Of a stretch of 64,000 nt of DNA, positions 51,800 to 61,094 are shown piece after piece. This DNA comes from CAWDVB01 sp963824105. Its GTDB lineage: Bacteria; Actinomycetota; Actinomycetes; Propionibacteriales; Nocardioidaceae. The stretch spans positions 310,001-374,000 of the forward strand of contig CAWGNN010000010.1 in NCBI GenBank assembly GCA_963824105.1, given 5' to 3'. How positions within the stretch are numbered: the first letter of the stretch is position 1; each line of letters opens with the position of its first letter. The position numbers and the translations under genes were made by a program. The notes beneath the pieces were generated by a model that was not told where the DNA came from, searched no databases, and saw only the letters and a list, made by a program, of their open reading frames with translations.

Positions 51800-51959
51800 G
51801 TCGCTCTTCCCCCGTTTCAGATCCGGTTCAGCGGCCCGCGGGTCTGACACGTGTCCGACCGGGCCGAGTTGCGACGTTAGCGAGGAATTCCTGTGCGGGG
51901 GAGGGCGCACGCGGGCGTGTCAGTGAAATTGGCAAGAAACCCGCCGTCCCGATGGGCGA

Positions 51960-54119
51960 TCAGCGTGCGTGGGAGAGCCAGACCGCGCCGAGCGGGGGAA
52001 CCACGACGTTCGCCGAGTGGGACTGCCCTCGGTGCGGCACCTCCTCTGCGGTGACCGCTCCGAGGTTGCCCACTCCGGAGCCACCGTAGGCGTGGGCGTC
52101 GGTGTTGAGGACCTCGTGCCATCGACCGCCGTATGGGAGCCCTAGCAGGTGCGACTCGTGGGGGTGGCCGGAGAAGTTGGCCACACAGGCGATGGCGTTG
52201 CCCTCGCCGTCGAAGCGAAGGAACGACAAGATGTTGGACGCGGCGTCGTCGGCGTCGATCCAGGAGAAGCCCTCAGGCCGGTTGTCCTGCGCCCACAGTG
52301 CGGGCGCGTCGCGGTAGACCCGGTTCAAGTCGCCGACCAGCTGCTGGACCCCCCGGTGCTCGCTGTGGTCGAGGAGCCACCAGTCCAGCTCACGGCTCTC
52401 GGCCCACTCCGACTCCTGACCGAGCTCGGCGCCCATGAAGAGCAACTTCTTGCCCGGGTGGGCCCACATGTAGGCCAGGTAGGCGCGCAGGTTGGCCAGT
52501 TGCTGCCAGCGATCCCCGGGCATCTTGCGGAGCAGGGAGCCCTTGCCGTGCACGACCTCGTCGTGGGAGAGCGGCAGCACGAACTTCTCCGCGTACGCGT
52601 ACATCATCGCGAAGGTCATCTTGTCGTGGTGGTACTGCCGGTGCACCGGGTCCTGCTGGAGATACCCGAGGGTGTCGTGCATCCAGCCCATGTTCCATTT
52701 CAGGTGGAAGCCGAGCCCATCGGCGCTGGTGGGGGCGGTCACGCCTGCCCACGACGTCGACTCCTCGGCGATCATCGCGATACCTGGGTAGCGGCGCGAG
52801 CAGGTCGCGTTCGCCTCCTGCAGGAACGACACCGCCTCGAGGTTCTCCCGGCCGCCATAGACGTTCGGCGACCACTCCCCGTCCTCGCGGGCGTAGTCCA
52901 GATAGAGCATCGATGCGACCGCGTCGACCCGTAGGCCATCGGCGTGGAACTCCTCCAGCCAGTAGAGAGCGCTGGCCACCAGGAAGTTCCGGACCTCCTT
53001 GCGGCCGAAGTTGAAGATCAGCGTGCCCCACTCCGGATGCTCCCCGCGGGCGGGGTTGGGGTCCTCGTAGAGCGGGGTGCCGTCGAAGCGGGCCAGCGCG
53101 AATGCGTCCTTGGGGAAGTGCGCCGGCACCCAGTCGAGGATCACTCCGATCCCGGCCTGGTGCAGCCGGTCGATGAGCAGGCGCAGCTCGTCGGGTCGGC
53201 CGAAGCGGGCCGTGGGGGAGAAGTACGACGTCACCTGGTAGCCCCACGAGCCGCCGAACGGGTGCTCCATCACTGGGAGGAACTCGACGTGGGTGAATCC
53301 CTGCTCGGAGACGTAGGCGACCAGCTCGTCGGCCAGCTCGGCGTAGCTGCGCCCCCGCCGCCACGACCCGAGGTGCACCTCGTAGGCCGACATCGCGGCG
53401 TCCTGGGGGTTGCTCGTCGCGCGCCTCTGCATCCACTCCTCGTCACCCCACTGGTACGTCGACTCGGTGACGACCGAGGACGTGGCTGGTGGGCACTCGC
53501 TCTGCTGGGCGAGCGGGTCGGCCCGCTCCCGCCAGGCCCCGTCAGCTCCGAGCACGACGTACTTGTAGCGGGTGCCGGGTCCGACATCGGGCAGGAAGAT
53601 CTCCCAGACGCCCGAGACGCCGAGCTGTCGCATCGGATGGGCTTTGGGATCCCAGTCGTTGAAGTCTCCCTCGATCCGCACTCCCTGGGCGCTGGGGGCC
53701 CAGACCGCGAAGGAGGTCCCGGTCACCTCGCCATAGGTGTGCACGTGTGCGCCGAGGACGTCCCAGAGCTGCTCGTGGCGCCCTTCGTTGATCAGATGCA
53801 GGTCGACGTCGCCGACGGTTGGCAGGAAGCGGTAGGGATCGTCCATCCGATGGATGATCCCGTCGGCGTAGGCGACCTCCAGCCGGTAGTCCGGCACGTG
53901 CTCACCGGGGAACCGGGCCTCCCACACGCCGTCGGTCTGGTGCTCCAAGGGGACGCGTCGGTCGTCGAACACCGCGACGACGGTTTCGGCAAGCGGGCGC
54001 AGTACCCGGAGCGTGACGATCCCCTCGCCCCAGTGCGGTCCCAGTACGTCGTGCGGCGAGCCGTGGCGGCCCTCTGCCACCATCCGCATCGCGCCACTCT
54101 CGGATTCGTCGGTGCTCAT
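51960..54119 (-). CDS. glgB: 1,4-alpha-glucan branching enzyme
   Basis: 719 residues, GH13. Two N-terminal carbohydrate-binding-type beta domains (about 1-220; SFAVWAPSAQGVRIEGDFND) precede the catalytic barrel. The nucleophile Asp is in DGLRVDAVASMLYLDYARE, the acid Glu in AMIAEEST and the third Asp in LPLSHDEVVHGKGSLL. It introduces alpha-1,6 branches into the glucan made by GlgE. The ATG overlaps the glgE stop (ATGA), so the two are made together, as in M. tuberculosis. Confidence 0.96.
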   Translation of the reverse strand: MSTDESESGAMRMVAEGRHGSPHDVLGPHWGEGIVTLRVLRPLAETVVAVFDDRRVPLEHQTDGVWEARFPGEHVPDYRLEVAYADGIIHRMDDPYRFLPTVGDVDLHLINEGRHEQLWDVLGAHVHTYGEVTGTSFAVWAPSAQGVRIEGDFNDWDPKAHPMRQLGVSGVWEIFLPDVGPGTRYKYVVLGADGAWRERADPLAQQSECPPATSSVVTESTYQWGDEEWMQRRATSNPQDAAMSAYEVHLGSWRRGRSYAELADELVAYVSEQGFTHVEFLPVMEHPFGGSWGYQVTSYFSPTARFGRPDELRLLIDRLHQAGIGVILDWVPAHFPKDAFALARFDGTPLYEDPNPARGEHPEWGTLIFNFGRKEVRNFLVASALYWLEEFHADGLRVDAVASMLYLDYAREDGEWSPNVYGGRENLEAVSFLQEANATCSRRYPGIAMIAEESTSWAGVTAPTSADGLGFHLKWNMGWMHDTLGYLQQDPVHRQYHHDKMTFAMMYAYAEKFVLPLSHDEVVHGKGSLLRKMPGDRWQQLANLRAYLAYMWAHPGKKLLFMGAELGQESEWAESRELDWWLLDHSEHRGVQQLVGDLNRVYRDAPALWAQDNRPEGFSWIDADDAASNILSFLRFDGEGNAIACVANFSGHPHESHLLGLPYGGRWHEVLNTDAHAYGGSGVGNLGAVTAEEVPHRGQSHSANVVVPPLGAVWLSHAR

Positions 54120-56086
54120 AGCGCTCTCCTCACGGTCAGCAGATGAGCGGGCTCCTCGGGCCCGAGTCGGACGTAGTTGTTCTCGCCCCACGTCCACATC
54201 TGGCCGGTGGCGGCATCTTCCATGGTGAAGGGCGGCTCCATACCGAGCGCGGCAACGTCCAGATGCACCGTCGTCTCGCGGGTCGCATGCGGGTCGAGAT
54301 TGATCACCACCAGCACGACGTCGTCACCGGCCCGGCGCGAGTAGACGATCGTGTGGTCATCCTCGGCCGCGTGCACGGTGAGGTTGCCCAGCTGCTGCAG
54401 GCTCGGGTGCCGGTGTCGCCAGGCGTTGAGCATCGAGACGTACGGCGCGAGCGAGCGACCCTCCTTCTCGGCCTTCGCCCAGTCACGGATCCTGATCTGG
54501 TACTTCTCCGAGTCGAGGTACTCCTCGCTGCCCGGGCGGACCGCGACGTGCTCGAACAGCTCGTAGCCGGCGTACATGCCCCAGCTCGGTGAGGACGTGG
54601 CTGCCAGGACGGCCCGGATCTTGAAGGCGCCGGGGCCGCCGTACTGCAAGAACTCGTGCAGGATGTCGGGGGTGTTGACGAAGAAGTTCGGCCGCAGGAA
54701 GTGGTTGGTCTGCTGATGCACCTCGCGGAGGTAGTCCTCGATCTCGGCCTTGCCGGTGCGCCAGGTGAAGTACGTGTAGGACTGGTGGAAGCCCACCTTG
54801 CCGAGCAGGTGCATCATCGGCGGCCGAGTGAACGCCTCGGCGAGGAAGACCACGTCGGGGTCTGTCGCACGAAGCTCGCCGAGCAGCCACTCCCAGAAGT
54901 CCACCGGCTTGGTATGCGGGTTGTCGACCCGGAAGATGCGCACCCCGAGTCCCATCCAGTACCGCAGCACCCGGAGAATCTCCTCGCGAATGCCGATGGG
55001 GTCGTTGTCGAAGTTCAGCGGGTAGATGTCCTGGTACTTCTTGGGCGGGTTCTCGGCGTAGGCGACGGTGCCGTCGACCCGGGTGGTGAACCACTCGGGG
55101 TGCTCGGCCACCCACGGGTGGTCCGGAGACGCCTGGAGGGCGAAGTCGAGCGCCACCTCCAGGCCCTGGCTCGAGGCCCGCTCCACGAACGCCCGGAAGT
55201 CCTCCTCGGTCCCGAGGTCGGGGTGGATCGCGTCGTGCCCGCCGTCGGGGGAGCCGATCGCCCACGGTGAGCCCGGATCGTAGGGCCCGGGATCCAGGGT
55301 GTTGTTCGGGCCCTTGCGGAAGGTGGTGCCGATCGGGTGGATCGGCGGCAGGTAGACCACGTCGAAGCCCATCGCGGCGACCGCGGGCAGGCGCCCGGCG
55401 GCGGTGCGGAAGGTGCCGCTGCGAACGTGTCCGTTCTCCGTGAGAGCCCCCTCGCTGCGTGGGAACATCTCGTACCAGGCCCCGGCGGTGGCGCGGGGCC
55501 GGTCGACGAAGACGGGGTAGGGCTCGGTCGAGGAGACGAACTCCCGTAGGGGGTACGCCGCCAGCACCGCGTCGATCTCGCCCCGCAGCGCGGGAGCCAG
55601 TCGGGCCTCGTCGGGACGCGAGGTGTCCGACAGCGCCTCGATCACCCCGGTCACCACCTTCCGGGCCTCGACATCGGCCTTGCGTCGCCGGCGGCCGATC
55701 GCCATCTCCAGTCGGCGCAGCACCTCGGCGCCCTCGGCGAACATCAGCTCGGCATCGATCCCGGCCGGGACCTTGATCGCGGCGTCGTGCCGCCACGTCG
55801 CGACCGGGTCGCTCCAGCCGTGCACCCGGAAGGCCCACATCCCCTCCAGGTCCGGAGTGAACGACGCCGACCAGCGATCGACGGCGTGGACGCCGTGCGT
55901 CATCGGCACCGGCGCACGCTCGTTGCCCTCGGGGTCGACGAAGAAGACCTCGGCGTTCACGGCGTCGTGACCCTCGCGGAACACGGTGGCGCGCACCTCG
56001 ACCGGGGCACCGAGCGACGCCTTCGCCGGGTACCGGCCGTGCTCGATGACCGGATGCACGTCGAGAACGGGGATACGGCCCACCAT
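54116..56086 (-). CDS. glgE: Alpha-1,4-glucan:maltose-1-phosphate maltosyltransferase
   Basis: 656 residues, GH13_3. It extends alpha-glucan with maltose units from maltose-1-phosphate, the endpoint of the trehalose-to-glucan route typical of actinobacteria. The start MVGRIPVLDVHPVIEHGRYP is characteristic. The barrel has VVYLPPIHPIGTTFRKGPNN, the nucleophile Asp in VRIFRVDNPHTKPVDFW, the general acid Glu in DVVFLAEAFTRPPMM, and KYQDIYPLNFDND. The ATG is 6 nt after a TAGGTT -10, so the mRNA is leaderless. It is coupled to glgB and divergent from glgP. Confidence 0.97.
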   Translation of the reverse strand: MVGRIPVLDVHPVIEHGRYPAKASLGAPVEVRATVFREGHDAVNAEVFFVDPEGNERAPVPMTHGVHAVDRWSASFTPDLEGMWAFRVHGWSDPVATWRHDAAIKVPAGIDAELMFAEGAEVLRRLEMAIGRRRRKADVEARKVVTGVIEALSDTSRPDEARLAPALRGEIDAVLAAYPLREFVSSTEPYPVFVDRPRATAGAWYEMFPRSEGALTENGHVRSGTFRTAAGRLPAVAAMGFDVVYLPPIHPIGTTFRKGPNNTLDPGPYDPGSPWAIGSPDGGHDAIHPDLGTEEDFRAFVERASSQGLEVALDFALQASPDHPWVAEHPEWFTTRVDGTVAYAENPPKKYQDIYPLNFDNDPIGIREEILRVLRYWMGLGVRIFRVDNPHTKPVDFWEWLLGELRATDPDVVFLAEAFTRPPMMHLLGKVGFHQSYTYFTWRTGKAEIEDYLREVHQQTNHFLRPNFFVNTPDILHEFLQYGGPGAFKIRAVLAATSSPSWGMYAGYELFEHVAVRPGSEEYLDSEKYQIRIRDWAKAEKEGRSLAPYVSMLNAWRHRHPSLQQLGNLTVHAAEDDHTIVYSRRAGDDVVLVVINLDPHATRETTVHLDVAALGMEPPFTMEDAATGQMWTWGENNYVRLGPEEPAHLLTVRRAL

Positions 56087-56092
56087 GCCTTC

Positions 56093-56098
56093 AACCTA
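56093..56098 (-). promoter_or_regulatory. -10 box (TAGGTT) of glgE-glgB
   Basis: TAGGTT read on the minus strand, 6 nt before the glgE ATG. No clear -35. Confidence 0.55.
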
Positions 56099-56149
56099 TC
56101 CTCATCGCTCTCCCGGGAGAGGAGTTCGCAGCCCGAAGGCCGGACACCC

Positions 56150-56179
56150 TTGGATCGTTCAAGTCCTCTGCACTACGTT
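56150..56179 (+). promoter_or_regulatory. Promoter of glgP
   Basis: -35 TTGGAT (56150-56155), 18-nt spacer, -10 TACGTT (56174-56179), then 6 nt to the GTG: a leaderless promoter, divergent from glgE. Confidence 0.6.
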
Positions 56180-56185
56180 CGTTCC

Positions 56186-58768
56186 GTGCGAGCCATTCGA
56201 CGATTCACCGTGCGCCCGGCGCTTCCGCCGGAACTCTCCAAGCTGGACGACCTGGCCCAGAACCTGCGCTGGTCCTGGCATCCAGCGACCCAGGACCTCT
56301 TCCGCCGCGCTGACCCCGAGCTGTGGGAGTCCTCCGGTGGAGACCCGGTGACCTTCCTCGGGTCGATGTCGGGCAGCCAGCTGGCCGGGCTGGCTGCCGA
56401 CCGTGACTTCCTCGACCAGCTTGCGTCTGCCGAGGCAAGCTTGCGTCGCTATCTCGACGAGCCGCGCTGGTACCAGTCCCTGGGTGAGCAGGCGCCCGCG
56501 GCGGTGGCCTACTTCTCGCCGGAGTTCGGCATCACCTCCGTCCTCCCGCAGTACTCCGGCGGGCTGGGGATCCTGGCCGGTGACCACCTCAAGTCGGCCA
56601 GCGATCTCGGTGTGCCGATCATCGGTGTCGGCCTGCTCTACCGGCACGGTTACTTCAAGCAGTCGTTGTCCCGGGATGGCTGGCAGCTGGAGCGTTACCC
56701 GGTCCTGGACCCGGACGGCCTGCCGATCTCCCAGCTGCACGAGCCGGACGGGAGCCAGACCCGCGTCGTCGTCGGGCTGGCCGGCGGCGAGCAGGTGATG
56801 GCCCGCATCTGGATCGCCAACGTCGGGCGGGTCCCGCTGCTGCTGCTCGACTCCGACATCGAGGAGAACTCCGCCCCGATCCGCGACATCACCGACCGGC
56901 TCTACGGCGGCAACACCGAGCACCGGCTCCGCCAGGAGATGCTGCTGGGCATCGGCGGGGTGCGGGCGATCCGCGCCTACTGCCGTATCACCGGGCGCCC
57001 GGCCCCCGAGGTCTTCCACACCAACGAGGGGCACGCGGGCTTCCTCGGTGTCGAGCGCATCCGTGAGCTTGTCGAGGAGCTGGGCGTCGACTTCGACGCC
57101 GCACTCGAGGTGGCTCGAGCGGGGACGGTGTTCACCACTCACACTCCGGTCCCGGCCGGCATCGACCGTTTCCCCAAGGACCTGGTTGAGCAGTACTTCG
57201 GCGGCGACAACGCCAACCCCGTGATGCCCGTGGATCGCATCCTCGCTCTGGGGACCGAGGACTACGAGAGCGGCGACCCGACCGTCTTCAACATGGCGGT
57301 CATGGGACTGCGCCTCGCGCAGCGCGCCAACGGCGTCTCGACACTGCACGGTGAGGTCAGCCGCCGGATGTTCGGCGGCCTCTGGCCGGAGTTCGAGGAG
57401 CGCGAGCGGCCGATCATCTCGATCACCAACGGGGTCCACGCCCCGACGTGGGTCGCGCGGGAGATCCTGGAGATGGTCTCCTCGTCGGGCACGATGACCG
57501 GTGACGAGGCCCGCGTCGACGAGGATCAGATCCGCCGCTTCCTCGACGAGAAGTCCGACCGCACGATCTGGGACATCAAGCGCCTGCTGCGCGGTCGCCT
57601 TGTCGACGATGCGCGCAAGAGACTGCGCTCCTCGTGGCGCAAGCGCGGCGTGCCCGACGCGGAACTCGGCTGGACCGACGAGGCGCTGTCGGAGGACGTG
57701 CTGACCATCGGCTTCGCTCGCCGCGTCCCGTCGTACAAGCGGTTGACCCTGATGCTGCGCGATCCCGAGCGACTGAAGGCGCTGCTGCTCGACCCCGATC
57801 GGCCGATCCAGCTGATCATCGCGGGCAAGTCGCACCCGGCCGACGACGGCGGCAAGAAGCTGATCCAGGACATCGTGCGATTCGCCGATGACCCAGAGGT
57901 ACGCCATCGCATCCTCTACCTGCCCAACTACGACATCTCGATGGCGCAGGCGCTCTACCCCGGATGCGACGTCTGGCTGAACAATCCACTGCGCCCCTAC
58001 GAGGCATGTGGGACGTCCGGCATGAAGTCGGCCCTCAACGGGGGCCTCAACCTGTCGATCCTCGACGGGTGGTGGGACGAGTGGTACGACGGCAGCAACG
58101 GCTGGGCCATCCCGTCGGCCGACGGCGTCGGCGACCCGGGGCGCCGTGACGACCTGGAGGCCCAGTCGCTCTACGAGCTGCTCGAGAACGTCGTCGCGCC
58201 GCTCTACTACGACCGCGATCACGAGGGCCTGCCGCGGCGTTGGCTGGAGATGATGCGGCACACGTTCGAGTCGCTCGGTCCGAAGGTGCTCTCCAACCGG
58301 ATGGTCGCCGACTACGTCGAGACGCTCTACATGCCGGCGACGGACAGCTCTCGCCTCCTCGACGGCGGCTATGCCGTCGCCAAGGAGGTCGCGCAGTGGA
58401 AGGCCACCGTCCGGGCAGCCTGGCCCGAGGTGCGGATCGACCATGTCGAGTCGAGCGGCCTTGGTGACTCGCCTGCATTGGGCGCGACCATGGGTGTGCG
58501 GGTCTACGTCTCCCTCGGCTCGCTCACCCCGGACGAGGTCGACGTCCAGGTGGTCCACGGCAAGGTGGTGCGTGACGACGAGCTCGTAGACACCAAGGCC
58601 GACTCCATCCCGCTGGTCGAGTCCTACGAGGCGGGTCGACACCAGTTCGCCGGAGAGGTCACCCTCGACGAGAGTGGACCATTCGGCTACTCGGTGAGGG
58701 TTCTCCCCAAGCACCCGCTGCTGGCCTCGCCGGCGGAGCTGGGCTGCGTCACCCTGCCGGTGGAGTGA
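56186..58768 (+). CDS. glgP: Alpha-glucan (glycogen) phosphorylase
   Basis: 860 residues, GT35. It releases glucose-1-phosphate from alpha-1,4-glucan. An N-terminal DUF3417-type region (PPELSKLDDLAQNLRWSWHP) marks the longer actinobacterial/archaeal form. The glucan site has YSGGLGILAGDHLKSASDLG, HTNEGHAGFL and ITNGVHAPTW. The PLP lysine is near residue 613 in EACGTSGMKSALNGGLNLSI, followed by DGWWDE. The GTG start is set by the leaderless promoter; the longer upstream reading runs antisense through glgE. Divergent from glgE-glgB, so synthesis and breakdown share one intergenic region. Confidence 0.96.
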   Translation: MRAIRRFTVRPALPPELSKLDDLAQNLRWSWHPATQDLFRRADPELWESSGGDPVTFLGSMSGSQLAGLAADRDFLDQLASAEASLRRYLDEPRWYQSLGEQAPAAVAYFSPEFGITSVLPQYSGGLGILAGDHLKSASDLGVPIIGVGLLYRHGYFKQSLSRDGWQLERYPVLDPDGLPISQLHEPDGSQTRVVVGLAGGEQVMARIWIANVGRVPLLLLDSDIEENSAPIRDITDRLYGGNTEHRLRQEMLLGIGGVRAIRAYCRITGRPAPEVFHTNEGHAGFLGVERIRELVEELGVDFDAALEVARAGTVFTTHTPVPAGIDRFPKDLVEQYFGGDNANPVMPVDRILALGTEDYESGDPTVFNMAVMGLRLAQRANGVSTLHGEVSRRMFGGLWPEFEERERPIISITNGVHAPTWVAREILEMVSSSGTMTGDEARVDEDQIRRFLDEKSDRTIWDIKRLLRGRLVDDARKRLRSSWRKRGVPDAELGWTDEALSEDVLTIGFARRVPSYKRLTLMLRDPERLKALLLDPDRPIQLIIAGKSHPADDGGKKLIQDIVRFADDPEVRHRILYLPNYDISMAQALYPGCDVWLNNPLRPYEACGTSGMKSALNGGLNLSILDGWWDEWYDGSNGWAIPSADGVGDPGRRDDLEAQSLYELLENVVAPLYYDRDHEGLPRRWLEMMRHTFESLGPKVLSNRMVADYVETLYMPATDSSRLLDGGYAVAKEVAQWKATVRAAWPEVRIDHVESSGLGDSPALGATMGVRVYVSLGSLTPDEVDVQVVHGKVVRDDELVDTKADSIPLVESYEAGRHQFAGEVTLDESGPFGYSVRVLPKHPLLASPAELGCVTLPVE

Positions 58769-58769
58769 A

Positions 58770-58853
58770 CCTCATGTCCCCCGTTCGGGGGACTGCACCT
58801 CATGTCCCCCGTCCGGGGGACTGCACCTCATGTCCCCCGTCCGGGGGACTGAA
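58770..58853. repeat. Three tandem copies of a 28-bp palindromic unit between glgP and pncB
   Basis: Units start at 58770, 58798 and 58826 with CCTCATGTCCCCCGT and contain the near-perfect inverted repeat GTCCCCCGTCCGGGGGAC. Copy 1 differs by one base and copy 3 ends GAA instead of GCA. Each can fold into an 8-bp hairpin and may stop both converging genes. The pncB stop codon lies inside copy 2. Confidence 0.92.
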
Positions 58854-60155
58854 CTCATCGTCCACCGTCGGGATCACCGGTTCCCCGCGCGACAACTGCC
58901 GCGCGGGAAGGGGGAGCTCCTCGCGGGCTCGTGAGTGACGATCGCGCGCGGCGTCCAGGCTCTCCCGGCCCACGATCTCTCCGTCGTCCACCAGCACTCT
59001 CAAGAGCGCCCGGGAGGGGGCGAGCGGCTCCGGGCCGTGGGCGCGCACCAGCTCCGCATAGGCGGTGCCATGGCCGTCGAGCAGCCGGTGAGCGGCCTTG
59101 CGCCCCCCGATGGTGGGCTTGCCGGGGCTGGTCTTGGCGACGTCGACCATGTCGCCGTCGGTGTCCCCCCGGGCGACGAGCTTGTAGACGAACCCGCAGG
59201 TGGGATGCCCGCTGCCGGTGACCAGGGATGTCCCGACGCCGTACCCGTCGACGGGGGCGGAGGCCAGGGAGGCGATCGAGTGCTCGTCGAGGTCGGAGGT
59301 CACGATGATGCGGGTGCCGGTCGCGCCCAGACCGTCGAGTTGGCGGCGCACCTGGTCGGCAACCATGCCGAGGTCGCCGGAGTCGATGCGGACAGCCCCG
59401 AGCTCGGGTCCCGCGATCTCCACAGCCGCGCGCACCGCGGCCTCGACGTCGTAGGTGTCCACCAGCAGGGTGGTCGACGACCCGAGGGAGCGGACCTGGG
59501 CGGTGAATGCGTCGCGTTCAGAGTCGTGGATGAGGGTGAAGGCGTGTGCGCTGGTGCCGGCCGAGGGGACTCCATAGCGCTGCTTCGCGGCGAGGTTCGA
59601 GGTGGCGCTGAAGCCTGCCACGTAGGCCGCGCGGGCGGCCGCCACCGCGGCGAGCTCGTGAGTACGTCGAGAGCCCATCTCGATGATCGGGCGGTCACCG
59701 GCGGCCCTGGTCATTCGAGACGCAGCCGAGGCGATCGCTGAGTCGTGGTTGTAGATCGACAGGAGGAGGGTCTCCAGGACGACGCCCTCGGCGAAGGTCG
59801 ACTCCACCGACAGGACCGGCGAGCCGGGGAAGTACATCTCACCTTCGCCGTAGCCCCAGATCGTGCCGCTGAAGCGGTAGTCGGCCAGCCACGCCAGGGT
59901 GCGCTCGTCGACGACGCGCTGGTCGCTGAGCATGCTCAGCTCCTCGTCGCCGAACCGGAACCGCTCGATCGCGTCGAGCACCCGTCCGACCCCTGCCACC
60001 ACTCCGTAGCGCCGGCCCTCGGGGAGGCTCCGGGCGAAGAGCTCGAAGACCGACCTGCGGTCGGCCAGACCGCTGGTCAGCGTGGCCTCGACCATGGTGA
60101 GCTCGTAGTGGTCGGTGAGCAGGGCCGTGGAGGGTGCCGAGGACGGGGTGGACAC
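58800..60155 (-). CDS. pncB: Nicotinate phosphoribosyltransferase
   Basis: 451 residues. It makes nicotinate mononucleotide from nicotinate and PRPP (Preiss-Handler NAD salvage). Motifs: LLTDHYELTMVEATLTSGLA, then ELFARSLPEGRRYGVVAG, the phosphorylatable-His region EMGSRRTHELAAVAAARAAY and the PRPP-site stretch VRIDSGDLGMVADQVRRQLD. The last residues (FSPPDGGHEVQSPGRGT) are encoded by the 28-bp repeats, so the natural end of the enzyme is before them. GTG start 7 nt after a TAATGT box, on a promoter that overlaps that of clpS. Confidence 0.95.
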   Translation of the reverse strand: MSTPSSAPSTALLTDHYELTMVEATLTSGLADRRSVFELFARSLPEGRRYGVVAGVGRVLDAIERFRFGDEELSMLSDQRVVDERTLAWLADYRFSGTIWGYGEGEMYFPGSPVLSVESTFAEGVVLETLLLSIYNHDSAIASAASRMTRAAGDRPIIEMGSRRTHELAAVAAARAAYVAGFSATSNLAAKQRYGVPSAGTSAHAFTLIHDSERDAFTAQVRSLGSSTTLLVDTYDVEAAVRAAVEIAGPELGAVRIDSGDLGMVADQVRRQLDGLGATGTRIIVTSDLDEHSIASLASAPVDGYGVGTSLVTGSGHPTCGFVYKLVARGDTDGDMVDVAKTSPGKPTIGGRKAAHRLLDGHGTAYAELVRAHGPEPLAPSRALLRVLVDDGEIVGRESLDAARDRHSRAREELPLPARQLSRGEPVIPTVDDEFSPPDGGHEVQSPGRGT

Positions 60156-60162
60156 GATCTAC

Positions 60163-60172
60163 ACATTAGGGT
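60163..60172. promoter_or_regulatory. Overlapping divergent -10 boxes of pncB and clpS
   Basis: Plus strand TAGGGT (60167-60172) lies 7 nt before the clpS GTG. Minus strand TAATGT (60168-60163) lies 7 nt before the pncB GTG. The two hexamers share two base pairs, so polymerase can hardly occupy both at once. Confidence 0.6.
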
Positions 60173-60179
60173 GGTAGCC

Positions 60180-60470
60180 GTGTCCGCGCCCATTCCTGTG
60201 GAGACCTCCGAACCCGATCTGGACCTGTCGCTGGAGCGTCCCTGGGTCACGATCGTGTGGAACGACCCGGTGAACCTCATGTCCTACGTCACGTTCGTGT
60301 TCCAGGAGTACTTCGGCTACGCCCGTGCGAAGGCGGAGAAACTGATGCTTCAGGTGCACCACGACGGCAGGTCGGTGGTGGCCAACGGCACCCGCGAGGC
60401 GATGGAGCGAGACGTGCAGGCAATGCACGAGTATGGACTGTGGGCGACCCTGGAGAAGACCGACGCATGA
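60180..60470 (+). CDS. clpS: ATP-dependent Clp protease adaptor ClpS
   Basis: 96 residues. It delivers N-degron substrates to the ClpC1/ClpA-ClpP protease. ClpS core: RPWVTIVWNDPVNLMSYVTF, then FGYARAKAEKLMLQVHHDGR (the residues that bind the N-degron and contact the Clp N-domain), then AMERDVQAMHEYGLWATLEK. The start is a GTG with leaderless spacing; a GTG three codons upstream is too close to the -10. The stop overlaps the ATG of the DUF2017 gene. Confidence 0.94.
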   Translation: MSAPIPVETSEPDLDLSLERPWVTIVWNDPVNLMSYVTFVFQEYFGYARAKAEKLMLQVHHDGRSVVANGTREAMERDVQAMHEYGLWATLEKTDA

Positions 60471-61051
60471 CCACCGGATTCCTTCCCGCGCCCGGTCTTG
60501 GCGCCACAGCGACCTTCAGCGGGTTCGAGGCAGACCTGCTGCGGTCGCTGGCCCAGCAGATGGTCGAGCTGCTCCGCAATGAGCAGGCGACCCCCCACGC
60601 GGTCGATCCGTTCGAGGCGATGCTCGACTTCTCCGGCCCGACCTCCGCGCCGGAGGACCCTGTTCTGGCGCGGCTGTTCCCCAGCGCCTACCGCGACGAC
60701 GAGGACTCGGCCTCGGACTTCCGCCGGTTCACCGAGGGAACGCTGCGCGACGACAAGGCGAAGAACGCCGCCGACATCATCGACCAGCTTGAGCAGGGCG
60801 GACTGCCTTCGCACCTGGGTGAGGACGGACTCGTCGTCGAGGTCGAGCTGGACCGTGGGGTAGCCATGGCCTGGCTGAAGGCATTCACCGACATCCGGCT
60901 CGCGCTGGCCACCCGTCTCGAGATCGAGGAGGGTGACGAGGACTTCTGGGAGTCTCTCCCCGAGGACGACCCCCGGTCCCACGTCTACGACATCTACCAG
61001 TGGGTCGGGTTCCTGCAAGAGACGCTCATCTCGGCGGTGTCCGCGGCCTGA
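60467..61051 (+). CDS. DUF2017 family protein
   Basis: 194 residues, alpha-helical and acidic. It has the DUF2017 features FSGFEADLLRSLAQQMVELL, then DPVLARLFPSAYRDDEDSAS and a C-terminal DIYQWVGFLQETLISAV. It always follows clpS in actinobacteria (Rv1332 position) and overlaps it here by ATGA, which suggests a role linked to Clp-mediated proteolysis. Function not established. Confidence 0.9.
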   Translation: MTTGFLPAPGLGATATFSGFEADLLRSLAQQMVELLRNEQATPHAVDPFEAMLDFSGPTSAPEDPVLARLFPSAYRDDEDSASDFRRFTEGTLRDDKAKNAADIIDQLEQGGLPSHLGEDGLVVEVELDRGVAMAWLKAFTDIRLALATRLEIEEGDEDFWESLPEDDPRSHVYDIYQWVGFLQETLISAVSAA

Positions 61052-61082
61052 CCCGCGGTCAGAGCGACCAACCGCGGGGTCC

Positions 61083-61088
61083 TAGGCT
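61083..61088 (+). promoter_or_regulatory. -10 box (TAGGCT) of mec-cysO-cysM
   Basis: TAGGCT with 6 nt to the GTG of the JAMM protease gene, a leaderless arrangement, 31 nt after the DUF2017 stop. Confidence 0.55.
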
Positions 61089-61094
61089 GGTCGG

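Noticed and set aside
56159..58714. Minus-strand open frame of about 850 codons opposite glgP
   Set aside because: Antisense to an intact glycogen phosphorylase; no domain recognisable.
58770..58853. CRISPR array
   Set aside because: The 28-bp units abut without unique spacers and are internally palindromic; no cas genes are present.
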